Position numbers and translations under genes: made by a program. From Methylophaga sp. (GTDB lineage: Bacteria > Pseudomonadota > Gammaproteobacteria > Nitrosococcales > Methylophagaceae), in the NCBI GenBank assembly GCA_030148085.1, contig JASBUF010000059.1, positions 1 to 64,000 on the forward strand: a stretch of DNA of 64,000 nt, read 5' to 3'. Below are positions 9,896 to 19,844 of this stretch, piece by piece (the stretch's first letter is position 1; each line of letters opens with the position of its first letter). The notes below the pieces were generated by a model. That model saw only the letters and a program-made list of their open reading frames with translations. It searched no databases and was not told the origin of the DNA.

Positions 9896-11392
9896 TCAGC
9901 GCTCAGCGTGTGGGTCGGCTTCCAGACCCGCCTCAGCCATGGCAACAGCACGGAAAATAGCTCTTGCCTTATTCATTGTTTCTTTCCATTCCAGTTCTGG
10001 TACAGAGTCATAGACAATGCCTGCACCAGCCTGAATGTGCAGCGTATTATCCTTGATGACGGCGGTACGGATCGCAATCGCGGTATCCATATTACCTGAC
10101 CAGGACAGATAGCCTACCGCACCGGCATAAACACCGCGTTTTACTGGCTCAAATTCGTCAATGATTTCCATTGCCCGAACTTTCGGTGCACCACTTACGG
10201 TACCGGCCGGGAAGGTCGCACGTAAGGCATCAATCGCAGACATATTGTCGAGTACTTTACCCGTGACATTGGAGACGATGTGCATCACGTGTGAGTAGCG
10301 TTCGATGACCATCTTATCGGTCAGCGCGACAGTACCGGTCTGACTGACACGGCCAATATCGTTACGGCCTAAATCAATCAGCATCAGGTGTTCAGCCAAC
10401 TCTTTAGGATCAGCCAGCAGCTCTTTTTCGAAAGCAATATCTTCTTCTTCAGTCTTACCGCGACGGCGGGTACCGGCAATCGGTCTGACCGTGACTTCCT
10501 GATCTTCCATACGCACCAGAATTTCAGGTGAGGAACCGACCACGTCAAAATTGCCCAGGTTCAGGTAATACATATACGGCGACGGGTTCAGTGTTCGCAG
10601 GGCTCGGTACATATCCACCGGCTGTGCAGCAAACGGAATCGACAGACGTTGAGATAAAACCACCTGCATGATGTCGCCATCAGTAATGTATTGCTTAGCT
10701 TTTTCTACCGCATCAATAAAGCCGTCATGGGTAAAGCCGGAAATAAAGTCTTCTTCATTAACCTGACGACGTTCAGCTTTCTGCTGGAACTTCGGTGTGG
10801 TGTTACGCAGAGTTTCGACCAGTTCATCCAGACGTGCCTGACCCCGCTCGTAAGCATTTTCTTGCGTCGGATCTGCATGAACAATCAGGTAGAGACGTCC
10901 GCTTAAGTTATCGAACACGACCAGTTCATCTGAGACCATTAGCATGATGTCAGGGCAGTTCAGTGGATCCGGTGCTTTGCTTTCACCTAAACGAGTTTCG
11001 ACATAACGTACGGTGTCATAGCCGAAATAACCGACCAGACCGCCGTTAAATTTCGGCAGGCCATCAATTTCCGCGACGTTGTAACGCTGCTGGAAGCTTT
11101 CGACCCAACTCAGCGGATCTTCGCTGCGGTCGGTTTCGATGATGTTGCCCTGATGTTCGACAGTAATGTCATTGCCGAAGATGCGGACAATGGTTTCACA
11201 GGGAAGACCGATGATGGAGTATCGACCCCATTTCTCACCACCGTGAACGGACTCAAATAAATAAGAGTAGGGCGCATCGGCCAGCTTGAGGTAGGTACTG
11301 AGCGGCGTATCCAGATCAGCCAGTACTTCCCGTGCCAGCGGAATGCGATTAAAGCCGTCAGCGGCCAGTTGTTCGAATTGTGCCTGTTTCAT
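9896..11392 (-). CDS. trpE: Anthranilate synthase component I
   Basis: Makes anthranilate from chorismate with ammonia from TrpG. The 498-aa protein has the N-terminal regulatory domain ([16 protein letters not shown], the tryptophan feedback region), and then the chorismate-binding domain with [39 protein letters not shown] and [19 protein letters not shown]. The ribosome site AGAAAGAAG precedes the ATG. Immediately upstream lies the decayed gph. I see no leader peptide or attenuator hairpin between rpe and trpE. Confidence 0.97.
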   Translation of the reverse strand: MKQAQFEQLAADGFNRIPLAREVLADLDTPLSTYLKLADAPYSYLFESVHGGEKWGRYSIIGLPCETIVRIFGNDITVEHQGNIIETDRSEDPLSWVESFQQRYNVAEIDGLPKFNGGLVGYFGYDTVRYVETRLGESKAPDPLNCPDIMLMVSDELVVFDNLSGRLYLIVHADPTQENAYERGQARLDELVETLRNTTPKFQQKAERRQVNEEDFISGFTHDGFIDAVEKAKQYITDGDIMQVVLSQRLSIPFAAQPVDMYRALRTLNPSPYMYYLNLGNFDVVGSSPEILVRMEDQEVTVRPIAGTRRRGKTEEEDIAFEKELLADPKELAEHLMLIDLGRNDIGRVSQTGTVALTDKMVIERYSHVMHIVSNVTGKVLDNMSAIDALRATFPAGTVSGAPKVRAMEIIDEFEPVKRGVYAGAVGYLSWSGNMDTAIAIRTAVIKDNTLHIQAGAGIVYDSVPELEWKETMNKARAIFRAVAMAEAGLEADPHAER

Positions 11393-11401
11393 CGCTTCTT
11401 T

Positions 11402-11674
11402 CTAAAATAAGCTTTCCAGCTCTGCAAAACTATCAATCACGGCGTCCGTTCCGGCTCGATATATATCGGTACCGTGGTTGTAGCCGTCGCTCATGCATAC
11501 TATGTTGAATTCGGCGGCGCGTGAAGTCTTAATATCACTGATCAAGCTACCGACCCTAGTTTCTGACCTTGGCGATTGTGTAGGACACTCTGCTAGGTTG
11601 TTCCAGCATTTGGTCAGCAACCAGACCAAACCCGGCATGCTGTGAACCAGCATGCCGGCCAGATCGCTAGGCAC
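11402..11674 (-). pseudogene. gph: Remnant of phosphoglycolate phosphatase gph
   Basis: Only scraps of a HAD-family phosphoglycolate phosphatase remain between rpe and trpE, where gph normally lies. The C-terminal scrap reads SDIKTSRAAEFNIVCMS and YNHGTDI, ending DAVIDSFAELE, all typical of Gph. Farther upstream, MPGLVW followed in another frame by VADQMLEQ matches the Gph N-terminal segment VPDLVWAVDxMLEQ. The nucleophile DxDGT and the whole middle (about 130-150 residues) are missing, and the Gly-Asp of the metal motif is altered to VGSLISDIK. A reading frame persists, but no phosphatase could be made. Phosphoglycolate salvage would need a copy elsewhere. Confidence 0.8.
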
Positions 11675-11707
11675 GATCTAGGATTTGGTTGGTCTCATCG
11701 ACGTGAA

Positions 11708-12400
11708 TTAAACGTTGGCTTTAGCCAGCTCTTCACGCAGTGCAGCGATGACGGTTTCGTACTTGTTAGGGTCGCTGTCGTTAGCGGCACCGAATACGGC
11801 AGAACCTGCTACGAAAGTACGTGCACCGGCTTCAGCGATTTCGCGGATGTTATTCACGTTCACGCCGCCATCGATTTCCAGATCGATGTCATAACCGCTT
11901 TCGTCGATCATTTTGCGAGCTTGGCGCAGTTTATCCAGTGTGTGTGGAATAAATTTCTGACCACCGAAACCTGGGTTTACTGACATCAGTAGGATGCGGT
12001 CAACTTTATCCAATACGTGCTCTGCCAAAGACAGTGGTGTAGCAGGGTTGAAAACCAGACCGGTTTTACAGCCTTCAGCTTTAACCAATTGCAGACTGCG
12101 ATCGATGTGTTCAGACGCTTCCGGGTGGAAAGTGATGAACGTCGCGCCAGCTTTAGCAAAATCAGGGATGATGCGGTCAACCGGTTTAACCATCAGATGC
12201 ACGTCAATTTCATGAGTCACACCATGTTTGCGCAGGGCATCACAGACTAGTGGACCGATAGTCAGGTTAGGCACATAGTGGTTGTCCATCACATCAAAGT
12301 GAACAATGTCGGCACCTGAGGCCAGCACGTTGTCGACTTCTTCACCCAGACGAGCAAAGTCAGCAGACAGGATAGATGGAGCAATTTTAAATTCAGCCAT
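11708..12400 (-). CDS. rpe: Ribulose-phosphate 3-epimerase
   Basis: Interconverts ribulose 5-phosphate and xylulose 5-phosphate in the pentose phosphate or ribulose monophosphate pathways. The 230-aa TIM barrel has [13 protein letters not shown], the metal and catalytic site [37 protein letters not shown] and [11 protein letters not shown]. It begins the rpe - (gph) - trpE-trpG-trpD-trpC block. A plus-strand operon starts divergently 130-140 bp away. Confidence 0.97.
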   Translation of the reverse strand: MAEFKIAPSILSADFARLGEEVDNVLASGADIVHFDVMDNHYVPNLTIGPLVCDALRKHGVTHEIDVHLMVKPVDRIIPDFAKAGATFITFHPEASEHIDRSLQLVKAEGCKTGLVFNPATPLSLAEHVLDKVDRILLMSVNPGFGGQKFIPHTLDKLRQARKMIDESGYDIDLEIDGGVNVNNIREIAEAGARTFVAGSAVFGAANDSDPNKYETVIAALREELAKANV

Positions 12401-12481
12401 GTTTTGTCTCTCTTAAAACTTTGGTTTAGAAATTCTGCAGAAACCCGATACTTTACCGTATCAGGTGTCTTTTTTCAGCTT

Positions 12482-12508
12482 TTGAAAAGATTCCGCGATG
12501 ATTATACT
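12482..12508 (+). promoter_or_regulatory. Possible sigma-70 promoter of the DUF3530 operon
   Basis: TTGAAA and TATACT are spaced by 15 bp (a 17-bp spacing is obtained if the -35 is read as TTTTGA two bases earlier). It lies about 20-30 bp ahead of the first start codon of the plus-strand operon. Judged by eye only. Confidence 0.35.
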
Positions 12509-12541
12509 GAGTAGTGAAATTGCAATGAGGTGGAGTGCGGT

Positions 12542-13393
12542 TTGCAAATCGTTCGTAAAACCGGTCTTTTAGGAATTCTAATCGCTCTGGCATGGCCTGT
12601 ATGGTCAACTGAAGATGACGAGAAGGAGAGCCCAGCAGCGCCTTTGGTTCACAGTGAACCCGGCCATGTTGTGGGCTATATCTCGTTGCCTGTCGGTGAG
12701 CAAGAACTGCCTGCTACCTTAATATCAGAACAACTGGGTGAACCGCTCGGCAAAGTTCTTATCCTGCATGATAGTGGTGGCGGTATTGCTGGAACTGGTC
12801 TCGTTGATACCCTGCGTTTAACCCTGCCGGAGTCTGGCTGGACGACCATGACCGTGGCGCTGGAGTATCCCTATTCGCCACAGTTATTCGTGGCGGAATC
12901 TGCTGATGACAGTGAGGCTGCCGATGCTTCTGACCTTACAGAGGCTGGTGAACAGATCGCTGAAGCAGAGACTGACACAGAGCAAACCCAGCTGGCAGAC
13001 AATAATGCACGCATCAGTGCGGCGCTGGCTTATTTAAATGCTCAACAACCCGGTCCTACAGTCATTGTTGCCTTTGGTGAAGCAGTACCGCTCGCAATAA
13101 GTGCTGCGAGTCAACAAGGTGATGACAAAGCACAAATTTGGATCGCTGCCGATATGACATTCAGCGAGTTGCCCGAGCTTGGGCCATTGCTGGATATTAT
13201 GCCTCAGGATGTGGGTAAGAAAAACACGGATGCTCTTAGCCGCGCCGTACTTATGCGTCAGGCTAACAATCAAAGCTATTCGCAACGTCGATTGGTCGGC
13301 GCCGGTCATGATTTTCAGGGCTTTGAAAATCAAGTTTTGACTACGGTGCGTGCTTGGCTGCAAAAACAGTTTAAATCTGAGGGGCAAGGCTGA
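12542..13393 (+). CDS. DUF3530 family protein, exported alpha/beta-hydrolase-like
   Basis: A protein of about 283 aa with an N-terminal hydrophobic signal (GLLGILIALAWPVWS). TTG at 12542 is preferred because a strong GAGGTGGAG ribosome site lies about 7 bp ahead; GTG at 12530 is the alternative. The core resembles DUF3530: VLILHDSGGG after the third strand, and VIVAFGEAV where active hydrolases have the GxSxG nucleophile elbow. The serine is replaced, so catalysis by the usual triad is unlikely. An acidic low-complexity stretch (about residues 118-150) precedes the elbow. First gene of a five-gene operon; its stop shares bases with the next start (TGATG). Confidence 0.75.
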   Translation: MQIVRKTGLLGILIALAWPVWSTEDDEKESPAAPLVHSEPGHVVGYISLPVGEQELPATLISEQLGEPLGKVLILHDSGGGIAGTGLVDTLRLTLPESGWTTMTVALEYPYSPQLFVAESADDSEAADASDLTEAGEQIAEAETDTEQTQLADNNARISAALAYLNAQQPGPTVIVAFGEAVPLAISAASQQGDDKAQIWIAADMTFSELPELGPLLDIMPQDVGKKNTDALSRAVLMRQANNQSYSQRRLVGAGHDFQGFENQVLTTVRAWLQKQFKSEGQG

Positions 13394-14199
13394 TGCGCTT
13401 GTATGGGGATGGCAGCCTGGTGCATCAGGCTCAGTCGGATGAAGGCATTATCGAGGTTGTCGATACGGGAGATAGTCGCTCGTTGCATTTCGGCACGTAC
13501 CCACGTCAGAGTTCCATGCGTCTCAGTGATCCTGCGTTTTTGGATTTAAGTTATACCCAAGCGATGATGGGCTGTTTGTTACTCAACCCGAATCCACGTC
13601 GCGTGTTAGTGATTGGATTGGGCGGCGGATCGTTGGTGAAGTTTCTGTTACGTCATTTCCCTGACTGTCAGGTTGATGTGGTCGAATATCGCCGCGATGT
13701 TATTGACGTGGCACAACGGTATTTTGGTGTGCCGGCTAACGAACCCAGGCTGAACATTACCCAAGGTGATGGCTACTTGCATGTGAATCACTGCTTTTAC
13801 GAAACGGATCTCAGTTACGACCTGTTACTAGTCGATGCTTATGACCATAACGGCATGGCAGCCAGTGTTGGGGTACAGGCTTTTTTTGATGCCTGTGCGG
13901 GCATCTTGAGCCCTGATGGGGTGATGAGCATCAATCTCTGGGGCAGTGACCGTAACGGTTTTCATCGGACCATGGAGCGTATCAATAACAGCTTTGCAGA
14001 TCGCTCAATGATCTTGCCAGTGGAGAATAAAGGTAATGTGATTGCCTTAGCAACGCAGTTTGAAGTCGGCCACCGGGAATTGAAAGCGTTGAGAACGCAA
14101 GTGGATGAGTGGGAGATGCGTTACCGCATCAATTTGCCTAAAGCCTTACAGAACCTGATCCGGCAAAACCGTAATTTCATCAGTCGCCTGTTTGCCTGA
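13393..14199 (+). CDS. Spermidine synthase-like methyltransferase-fold protein
   Basis: A 268-aa protein of the spermidine synthase fold. The glycine-rich loop VLVIGLGGGSLVKFLL, the acidic end of the next strand (VDVVEY) and the QGDGYLHV and LLVDAYDHNG motifs are present. True SpeE has a DSTDP-type catalytic loop; here it reads DAYDHNG, so the substrate may differ and polyamine synthesis should not be assumed. It overlaps both neighbours by one base (TGATG), so it is coupled to the DUF3530 gene before it and the antiporter after it. Confidence 0.8.
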   Translation: MRLYGDGSLVHQAQSDEGIIEVVDTGDSRSLHFGTYPRQSSMRLSDPAFLDLSYTQAMMGCLLLNPNPRRVLVIGLGGGSLVKFLLRHFPDCQVDVVEYRRDVIDVAQRYFGVPANEPRLNITQGDGYLHVNHCFYETDLSYDLLLVDAYDHNGMAASVGVQAFFDACAGILSPDGVMSINLWGSDRNGFHRTMERINNSFADRSMILPVENKGNVIALATQFEVGHRELKALRTQVDEWEMRYRINLPKALQNLIRQNRNFISRLFA

Positions 14200-15386
14200 T
14201 GCTTAACAGCCTGTTTCTTAATCTCGGACTGCTTATGGCGACAGGGCTGCTATTCAGTCTGATAGCCGCACACTTCAATCTGCCACGTATTGCGCTCTAT
14301 GCGTTAGCTGGCCTCGTCTGGTCCCAAGATTTGCTGGGCGGTGTATTTGGTTTGCAGTTAGGAGCGTGGTCAGAGTCGCTTACAGCCGCTGCGTTAGCAT
14401 TGATTGCCTATCTTATTGGTGGTTCAGTCACAGCTAAGCAATTAAAAAAGCTGGGCAGTACGATTCTTTTTTGCACGTTTGGTGAAGTTCTTGGTGCGGC
14501 TATCTTGGTGTTTGTGGCGGTGGCTATTTTTCTGAACGGGCAGGCGGATGCCATGTTATTGGCATCTGCACTCGCGGTACTCGCTGCAAGCACGGCACCT
14601 GCAGCAACCGTTGCGGTGATTCATGAGTACCGCAGCCATGGGCCTTTGACTACATCACTACTGGGGGTAGTGGCACTGGATGATGCGATCGGCATAATGC
14701 TGTTTTCCCTCTTTTTGGTCTGGTCAACCGGCATAGCGATGACCGAGGTGTTTGCGAGTGCGGGGCTGGAAATTGGTGGAGCCATACTGCTTGGTGAAGT
14801 AATGGGCTGGTGTCTGGCCTTTTTTGGGCACCGGGTCCGAAATCCACATTTCTTTTTACCGATGGTGCTCAGCGCGATATTGCTCAGTCAGGGACTGGCC
14901 AGTATCTGGCATTGTTCGCCTCTGTTAACAGCTATGTCGCTAGGTTTTTTTGCACGGGCTACCTTCAAGTCAGGCGGTGAGCGATTATTGGCCCCGGTAG
15001 AATATCTGGAAGAACTGGTGTTTTTAGTGTTTTTTACACTTGCAGGGGCACATTTTGATCTGGACATCTTGCTATCTGGCTTCGAGTTGGTTCTGCTCTA
15101 TGTCGTTGCCAGAGTCATAGGCAAAATGCTCGGAACCAATGTGGCTGCCAGGCTGGTGTCTGCCCCCAAAACAGTCCAGAAATATATTGGATTTGGTGTG
15201 ATTCCACAGGCGGGTATCGCCATTGGTCTGGCATTGTCACTACTGAGTCACCCGGTATTTGCGGAGAGTGGTCTGTTAATCGTCAATGTGATTTTGGCCA
15301 GCACCCTGATTTATGAAGTGCTGGGTCCGTTTGCTACTCGTTATGCCTTGCAGCAGGCCGGTGAAATTAGAGAGTCTCGACAATGA
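14199..15386 (+). CDS. Cation:proton antiporter, CPA2-like membrane domain
   Basis: A 395-aa inner-membrane protein with about 11-12 hydrophobic segments and no soluble C-terminal RCK/TrkA domain. Family motifs: ASTAPAATVAVIHEY (helix 4-like break) and GVVALDDAIGIMLFSL, which carries the conserved Asp pair used for ion exchange. It probably swaps Na+ or K+ for H+. The next gene, overlapping by 4 bp, is a free-standing CBS-domain protein, which could act as the missing regulatory part; that is inference. Confidence 0.85.
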   Translation: MLNSLFLNLGLLMATGLLFSLIAAHFNLPRIALYALAGLVWSQDLLGGVFGLQLGAWSESLTAAALALIAYLIGGSVTAKQLKKLGSTILFCTFGEVLGAAILVFVAVAIFLNGQADAMLLASALAVLAASTAPAATVAVIHEYRSHGPLTTSLLGVVALDDAIGIMLFSLFLVWSTGIAMTEVFASAGLEIGGAILLGEVMGWCLAFFGHRVRNPHFFLPMVLSAILLSQGLASIWHCSPLLTAMSLGFFARATFKSGGERLLAPVEYLEELVFLVFFTLAGAHFDLDILLSGFELVLLYVVARVIGKMLGTNVAARLVSAPKTVQKYIGFGVIPQAGIAIGLALSLLSHPVFAESGLLIVNVILASTLIYEVLGPFATRYALQQAGEIRESRQ

Positions 15387-15817
15387 CTGAGCGACTGATT
15401 GAGCAATCTGTAGCGGAATGGTTAGCGCAGCATCCATCCCAAATGGTTGTGGTGACGCAGGATACGCCTTTAGTGACTGTCGTTAAATTGATGCTGGAGC
15501 ATGATTCGCGTGATGCCTATGTGGTAGAGGGTAATCGTGTTCGTGGACATCTGGGGTTCAACAAGCTGCTTAATTATCTGTTTACACAGGAGCGACCAGT
15601 ACACTCGCATCGTCAATTATTCAGCAGAATTGCCGATATTTCTGTAGTAGACATCATGGATCCACACTATGCCTATTGCAGGCCCAATGAGCAGATCAAT
15701 GCTGTATTGCATAGACAGTTGCAGCATGATGTGACTGATTTGATAGTATTAGCGACGGATGACTCACCAGTGGGTGTTGTTAAGTTAACGGAAGTGGTAC
15801 GGGAAAGCCTCCAATGA
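15383..15817 (+). CDS. CBS-domain pair protein
   Basis: A 144-aa cytosolic protein made of two CBS motifs (about 15-70 and 85-142): the first runs from VVVTQDTPLVTVVKLMLEHD to the GHLGFNKLL strand, the second from IMDPHYAYCRPNEQINAVL to SPVGVVKLTEVV. CBS pairs bind adenine nucleotides or S-adenosylmethionine and gate transporters or enzymes. It overlaps the antiporter stop and the L,D-transpeptidase start by 4 bp each, so the antiporter is the natural partner. Confidence 0.88.
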   Translation: MTERLIEQSVAEWLAQHPSQMVVVTQDTPLVTVVKLMLEHDSRDAYVVEGNRVRGHLGFNKLLNYLFTQERPVHSHRQLFSRIADISVVDIMDPHYAYCRPNEQINAVLHRQLQHDVTDLIVLATDDSPVGVVKLTEVVRESLQ

Positions 15818-16377
15818 ACAAAATGTCAGCCTTTATTCTGACCTCATTAACACTGCTTTTCTGGCAAATGCCAGCGCAGGCAATTGAAGAATATGAGTTG
15901 CTGATAAAACGCTCGGAAAAAAAACTTATCGTACAAAAAGACGGTAAGCCGATTCGCAGCTTCCATGTAGCACTTGGAAGTGGAGGTAGTAAGCCTAAAT
16001 TGGAGTCGGGCGATCGCCGGACGCCGATGGGCAAATATCACATCACCCAGGTGCGTGACAGTAACCGTTTCCACCTGTTTATGCAGCTTGATTACCCCAG
16101 TGTTCGAGATGCCATCAATGCCCTGAAAGAAGAGCGCATCAGTAAGGCTGAATATCGCCGCATCCTTGATGCCCATATTTTCGGTAAGTTGCCACCGCAG
16201 AATACGTCTCTTGGTGGTGCCATAGGTATTCATGGCATTGGTGAGGAAACCAAGGATAAAGTTGAGATTCACCAGTTAGCTAACTGGACGCAGGGTTGTA
16301 TTGCACTGCGCAATAATGAAATTGAGCAACTCACCTATTACGTCAGCAAAGGCACTTCAGTTACGATTACAGACTGA
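15814..16377 (+). CDS. L,D-transpeptidase (YkuD domain), periplasmic
   Basis: A 187-aa exported protein with a signal peptide (hydrophobic core AFILTSLTLLFW, cleavage near MPAQA). The YkuD domain has the IHGIG histidine motif and the catalytic Cys162 in WTQGCIALRNNEI. This family makes 3-3 peptidoglycan crosslinks, or attaches or releases proteins from peptidoglycan; short single-domain members like this one (YafK/ErfK type) may do either. Last gene of the overlapping five-gene operon. Confidence 0.9.
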   Translation: MNKMSAFILTSLTLLFWQMPAQAIEEYELLIKRSEKKLIVQKDGKPIRSFHVALGSGGSKPKLESGDRRTPMGKYHITQVRDSNRFHLFMQLDYPSVRDAINALKEERISKAEYRRILDAHIFGKLPPQNTSLGGAIGIHGIGEETKDKVEIHQLANWTQGCIALRNNEIEQLTYYVSKGTSVTITD

Positions 16378-16456
16378 CAGGGCTTAAAAACCTGCTACAG
16401 GTCACTGAATTTGGTAGAATATTCCCACTTTTCTGCCTGACCCTCCTGAGGAACTG

Positions 16457-18631
16457 ATGCAAGCCGCCCCCGATCTCTTTTCCTATCGTAAATTCTGGGC
16501 ACACCGCTTTGGTGTTGCGCCTGAATTACCTATGTCCCGAGAGGAAATGGACAAGCTCGGTTGGGATTCTTGCGACATCATCATTGTCACCGGTGATGCT
16601 TATGTCGATCACCCCAGTTTCGGTATGGCGCTAATTGGGCGCTTACTCGAATCTCACGGCTTTCGTGTCGGCATTATTTCCCAACCTGATTGGACCAGTG
16701 CAGAAGACTTTCAAAAGCTTGGTAAACCCAATCTGTTTTGGGGGGTGACCGGCGGCAATATGGATTCGATGGTCAACCGTTACACATCAGATCGTAAAAT
16801 CCGTAGTAATGATGCCTACACCGCCGGTGGCGAGGGGGGCAAACGCCCCGATCACAGCGTTGTTGTCTATAGCCAGCGTTGCCGCGAAGCATTCAAAGGT
16901 GTGCCAGTCGTCATTGGTGGTATTGAAGCCAGTCTGCGCCGCATTGCCCACTATGACTATTGGTCAGAAAAAGTCCGTCGCAGCGTGCTCATGGACAGTA
17001 AGGCTGATCTACTGGTTTACGGCAATGGTGAACGCCAGGTTGTAGAAATCGCTCATCGTCTTGCCGCTGGGGAGTCCGTCAAAGAACTCACAGACATTCG
17101 TGGTACGGCCTATGCCACCAAACACCAACGCCGTGATGGGTGGTGGGAGAAAGATTCAACCTCGGTAGATACACCGGGCAAATTAAATCCACCGATCGAC
17201 CCGTATCAAATGCAGACTGAAGCCAGCTGCGTCGAAGAAAAAGCACGCACAGAAGAAGAAAAGGCTGCACAGCCTGCTGGCAACGTCATCAAAATTCATC
17301 GAGTGTCACCACGTAATGCCGGTAAAACGGTGATTCGACTGCCGGCTTTCAATCAGGTCAAAGATGATCCGGTTACCTATGCTCATACTTCACGTATTCT
17401 TCATCTTGAAACTAACCCGGGTAACGCACTGGCACTGGTACAACAGCATGGTGATCAGGATGTCTGGCTCAATCCACCGCCGATTCCGTTAACCACGAAA
17501 GAGATGGATGCGGTATTTGACCTGCCGTACAGCCGGGTTCCACACACGAAATACGGTAAGATGAATATTCCTGCCTACGAGATGATTCGTTTCTCGGTCA
17601 ATATCATGCGTGGCTGTTTTGGTGGGTGTACTTTCTGCTCGATCACAGAACATGAAGGCCGGATTATTCAGAGCCGCAGTGAAGACTCAATTATTCGGGA
17701 AGTGGAAGCGATTCGCGACACCACCCCCGGCTTTACCGGCGTTATTTCGGATTTGGGCGGGCCAACAGCAAATATGTATCGCCTTGCTTGTAATGATCCG
17801 GAAATTGAAGCCAGTTGCCGTCGTTTGTCCTGTGTGTTTCCGGGCGTGTGTAAGAATCTGAATACTGACCACACACCACTTATTAATTTATACAAACGTG
17901 CCCGTCAGCTGCCGGGTATCAAGAAAATTCTGATTGCCTCAGGCCTGCGTTATGACCTTGCCGTATTGTCACCGGAGTACGTCAAAGAACTGGTGACCCA
18001 CCACGTCGGTGGTTACCTGAAAATTGCACCCGAACATACCGAGGAAGGCCCGCTGTCGCAGATGATGAAACCGGGCATCGGTACGTATGACAAGTTCAAG
18101 CAGATGTTCGACAAGTACTCGAAAGAGGCGGGCAAAGAACAGTATCTGATTCCTTACTTTATCGCTGCACATCCGGGTACCACCGATGAAGATATGATGA
18201 ATCTGGCTATCTGGCTTAAGCGTAATGGTTTCCGCGCCGATCAGGTTCAGGCGTATCTGCCGTCACCGATGTCGGCCGCTGCCGCGATGTATCACTCTGG
18301 GAAAAACACCTTGAGTAAAGTGCGTCGTAAGGGGGGCGATATTTTTGTACCTAAGGGGCTCAAAGTGCGTCGTCTGCATAAAGCCTTTTTGCGTTATCAC
18401 GACCCAGAAAACTGGCCGATGCTGCGTGAAGCGCTGAAGAGCATGGGCCGTGCTGATTTGATCGGTAATGGCAAAAAACACCTAATACCGAGTTTCCAAC
18501 CTGCGGGTACCGGTGGCCAGGGAGAAGGGCAACGAGTCAGCCGTAAAGCCAATAAGCCAAGTGGAAAAGGGCAGACCTTCCGCACCCAACATACCCGTCC
18601 GGGCAAGGTCAAGTCGCGCCGTCGTAGCTAA
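16457..18631 (+). CDS. ygiQ: YgiQ family radical SAM protein
   Basis: A 724-aa radical SAM enzyme. An N-terminal UPF0313 domain comes first (residues ~1-200, [17 protein letters not shown]), then the cluster-binding CxxxCxxC at Cys387, Cys391 and Cys394 ([10 protein letters not shown]), and the C-terminal YgiQ extension rich in basic residues. The substrate is unknown for the family. It has its own ribosome site (CTGAGGAACTG) and no close partner. Confidence 0.93.
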   Translation: MQAAPDLFSYRKFWAHRFGVAPELPMSREEMDKLGWDSCDIIIVTGDAYVDHPSFGMALIGRLLESHGFRVGIISQPDWTSAEDFQKLGKPNLFWGVTGGNMDSMVNRYTSDRKIRSNDAYTAGGEGGKRPDHSVVVYSQRCREAFKGVPVVIGGIEASLRRIAHYDYWSEKVRRSVLMDSKADLLVYGNGERQVVEIAHRLAAGESVKELTDIRGTAYATKHQRRDGWWEKDSTSVDTPGKLNPPIDPYQMQTEASCVEEKARTEEEKAAQPAGNVIKIHRVSPRNAGKTVIRLPAFNQVKDDPVTYAHTSRILHLETNPGNALALVQQHGDQDVWLNPPPIPLTTKEMDAVFDLPYSRVPHTKYGKMNIPAYEMIRFSVNIMRGCFGGCTFCSITEHEGRIIQSRSEDSIIREVEAIRDTTPGFTGVISDLGGPTANMYRLACNDPEIEASCRRLSCVFPGVCKNLNTDHTPLINLYKRARQLPGIKKILIASGLRYDLAVLSPEYVKELVTHHVGGYLKIAPEHTEEGPLSQMMKPGIGTYDKFKQMFDKYSKEAGKEQYLIPYFIAAHPGTTDEDMMNLAIWLKRNGFRADQVQAYLPSPMSAAAAMYHSGKNTLSKVRRKGGDIFVPKGLKVRRLHKAFLRYHDPENWPMLREALKSMGRADLIGNGKKHLIPSFQPAGTGGQGEGQRVSRKANKPSGKGQTFRTQHTRPGKVKSRRRS

Positions 18632-18661
18632 TACTTATTTTTCGCATTTAAGAAACATTCG

Positions 18662-18678
18662 TTGACCTAAGCGGTCAA
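18662..18678. repeat. Inverted repeat upstream of cytochrome b561
   Basis: Perfect 6-bp arms TTGACC and GGTCAA around TAAGC, between ygiQ and the b561-yceI pair. It could be an operator or a short hairpin; there is no T-run, so a terminator is unlikely. Confidence 0.3.
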
Positions 18679-18711
18679 TGATGACGGTTTCATTATTGGA
18701 AAAAGCGAAGG

Positions 18712-19275
18712 ATGGCAGAGCAACACTCTCCACAGCGTTATGATGCGTTTTCAGTATTGCTTCACTGGACGATAGCAATTTCCACCATTGCGCTGTTTGC
18801 ATCCGGCGTGTGGATGGTCGATCTCGGCTATTACGATAACTGGTATTACGAAGCGCCGTGGTGGCATAAGGGCATCGGTGTATTGACCATCATGCTGGTC
18901 GCTACACGTTGGCTCTGGCAACGGGTCAGAACAAGCCCACCCCGCATACTTAGCATCCCCAGTTGGCAGCATTACACTGCGTTGCTGGTGCATGGTCTGA
19001 CGAACCTCTCCATACTCATTTTATTTCTCAGCGGCTATTTAATTGTCACCGCCAAAGGTGACCCTTTGGCGGTGTTTGACTGGTTTTCAATTCCGGCGCT
19101 GCTGCTTGATCAGCAAGGCTGGTCTGAATGGATGGGCGCAGTGCATCGCTGGGCAGGTTGGCTAGTCATTCTTTTGGCCGGCGCGCATGCACTGGCCGCG
19201 CTGAAACATCATTTTATCGATAGGGATGGGACGCTTAAGCGTATGTTAGCTATTAAATCAGGAGACGATGTATGA
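18712..19275 (+). CDS. Cytochrome b561-type membrane protein
   Basis: A 187-aa four-helix membrane protein of the bacterial cytochrome b/b561 family. Histidines in helices suitable as haem b ligands are seen at LLHWTIAIS, WWHKGIGVL, LLVHGLTNLSI and GAVHRWAGWL...AGAHALAALKHH. These proteins pass electrons between the quinone pool and periplasmic partners. It overlaps yceI by 4 bp, an arrangement common in proteobacteria. A second b561 gene lies at 46627. Confidence 0.9.
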   Translation: MAEQHSPQRYDAFSVLLHWTIAISTIALFASGVWMVDLGYYDNWYYEAPWWHKGIGVLTIMLVATRWLWQRVRTSPPRILSIPSWQHYTALLVHGLTNLSILILFLSGYLIVTAKGDPLAVFDWFSIPALLLDQQGWSEWMGAVHRWAGWLVILLAGAHALAALKHHFIDRDGTLKRMLAIKSGDDV

Positions 19276-19844
19276 AAAAAACCATGGTTGCGATGTCACT
19301 GCTGGGTTTGTCAGCGGTAATGCCTGCCTATGCAGCGGATTATGTGATTGATACTGAAAAGGCTCATGCCTTTATCGACTTTCGCATTCAGCATCTGGGC
19401 TTTAGCTGGATGAGTGGCCGCTTTAATGAGTTTGGTGGTACGTTCAGCTACGATGCAGAAAAACCAGAAGCATCAAAGATTGATGTGACTATTGATGTGG
19501 GCAGTGTCGATACCAACTTTGCAGAACGTGATAAACATCTACGTGAGAAATTCCTGCATTCAGACAAATATCCGGAAGCACGCTTCACATCAAAATCAGT
19601 TGAACAACAGGCTGACGGCAGTCTGGTCGTGACTGGTGACTTTACGCTACATGGTGTGACTAATGAGCTTGTTATCCCGGTAAGTAAAGTTGGAGAAGGT
19701 GATGACCCATGGGGCGGCTACCGCACTGGTTTTGTCGGGGAAACCAAGTTCACCATTGCTGACTACGGTATTGATGTCAGTAATTTAGGGCCTTCTGCGC
19801 AGGAAGTGTATTTAACTCTGTCGATTGAAGGTATTCGTCAGTAA
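19272..19844 (+). CDS. yceI: YceI family periplasmic protein
   Basis: A 190-aa exported lipocalin-like beta-barrel protein. The signal peptide ends near VMPAYAADY; the body has the family motifs HAFIDFRIQHLGFSWMSGRF, ERDKHLREKFLHSDKYPEARF and DFTLHGVT. YceI relatives bind polyisoprenoid quinone-like lipids, which fits its coupling to the b561 cytochrome just upstream. Confidence 0.93.
   Translation: MKKTMVAMSLLGLSAVMPAYAADYVIDTEKAHAFIDFRIQHLGFSWMSGRFNEFGGTFSYDAEKPEASKIDVTIDVGSVDTNFAERDKHLREKFLHSDKYPEARFTSKSVEQQADGSLVVTGDFTLHGVTNELVIPVSKVGEGDDPWGGYRTGFVGETKFTIADYGIDVSNLGPSAQEVYLTLSIEGIRQ

Noticed and set aside
9883-12529. A trp leader peptide and attenuator
   Set aside because: No short frame with tandem Trp codons followed by alternative hairpins was found ahead of rpe or trpE.
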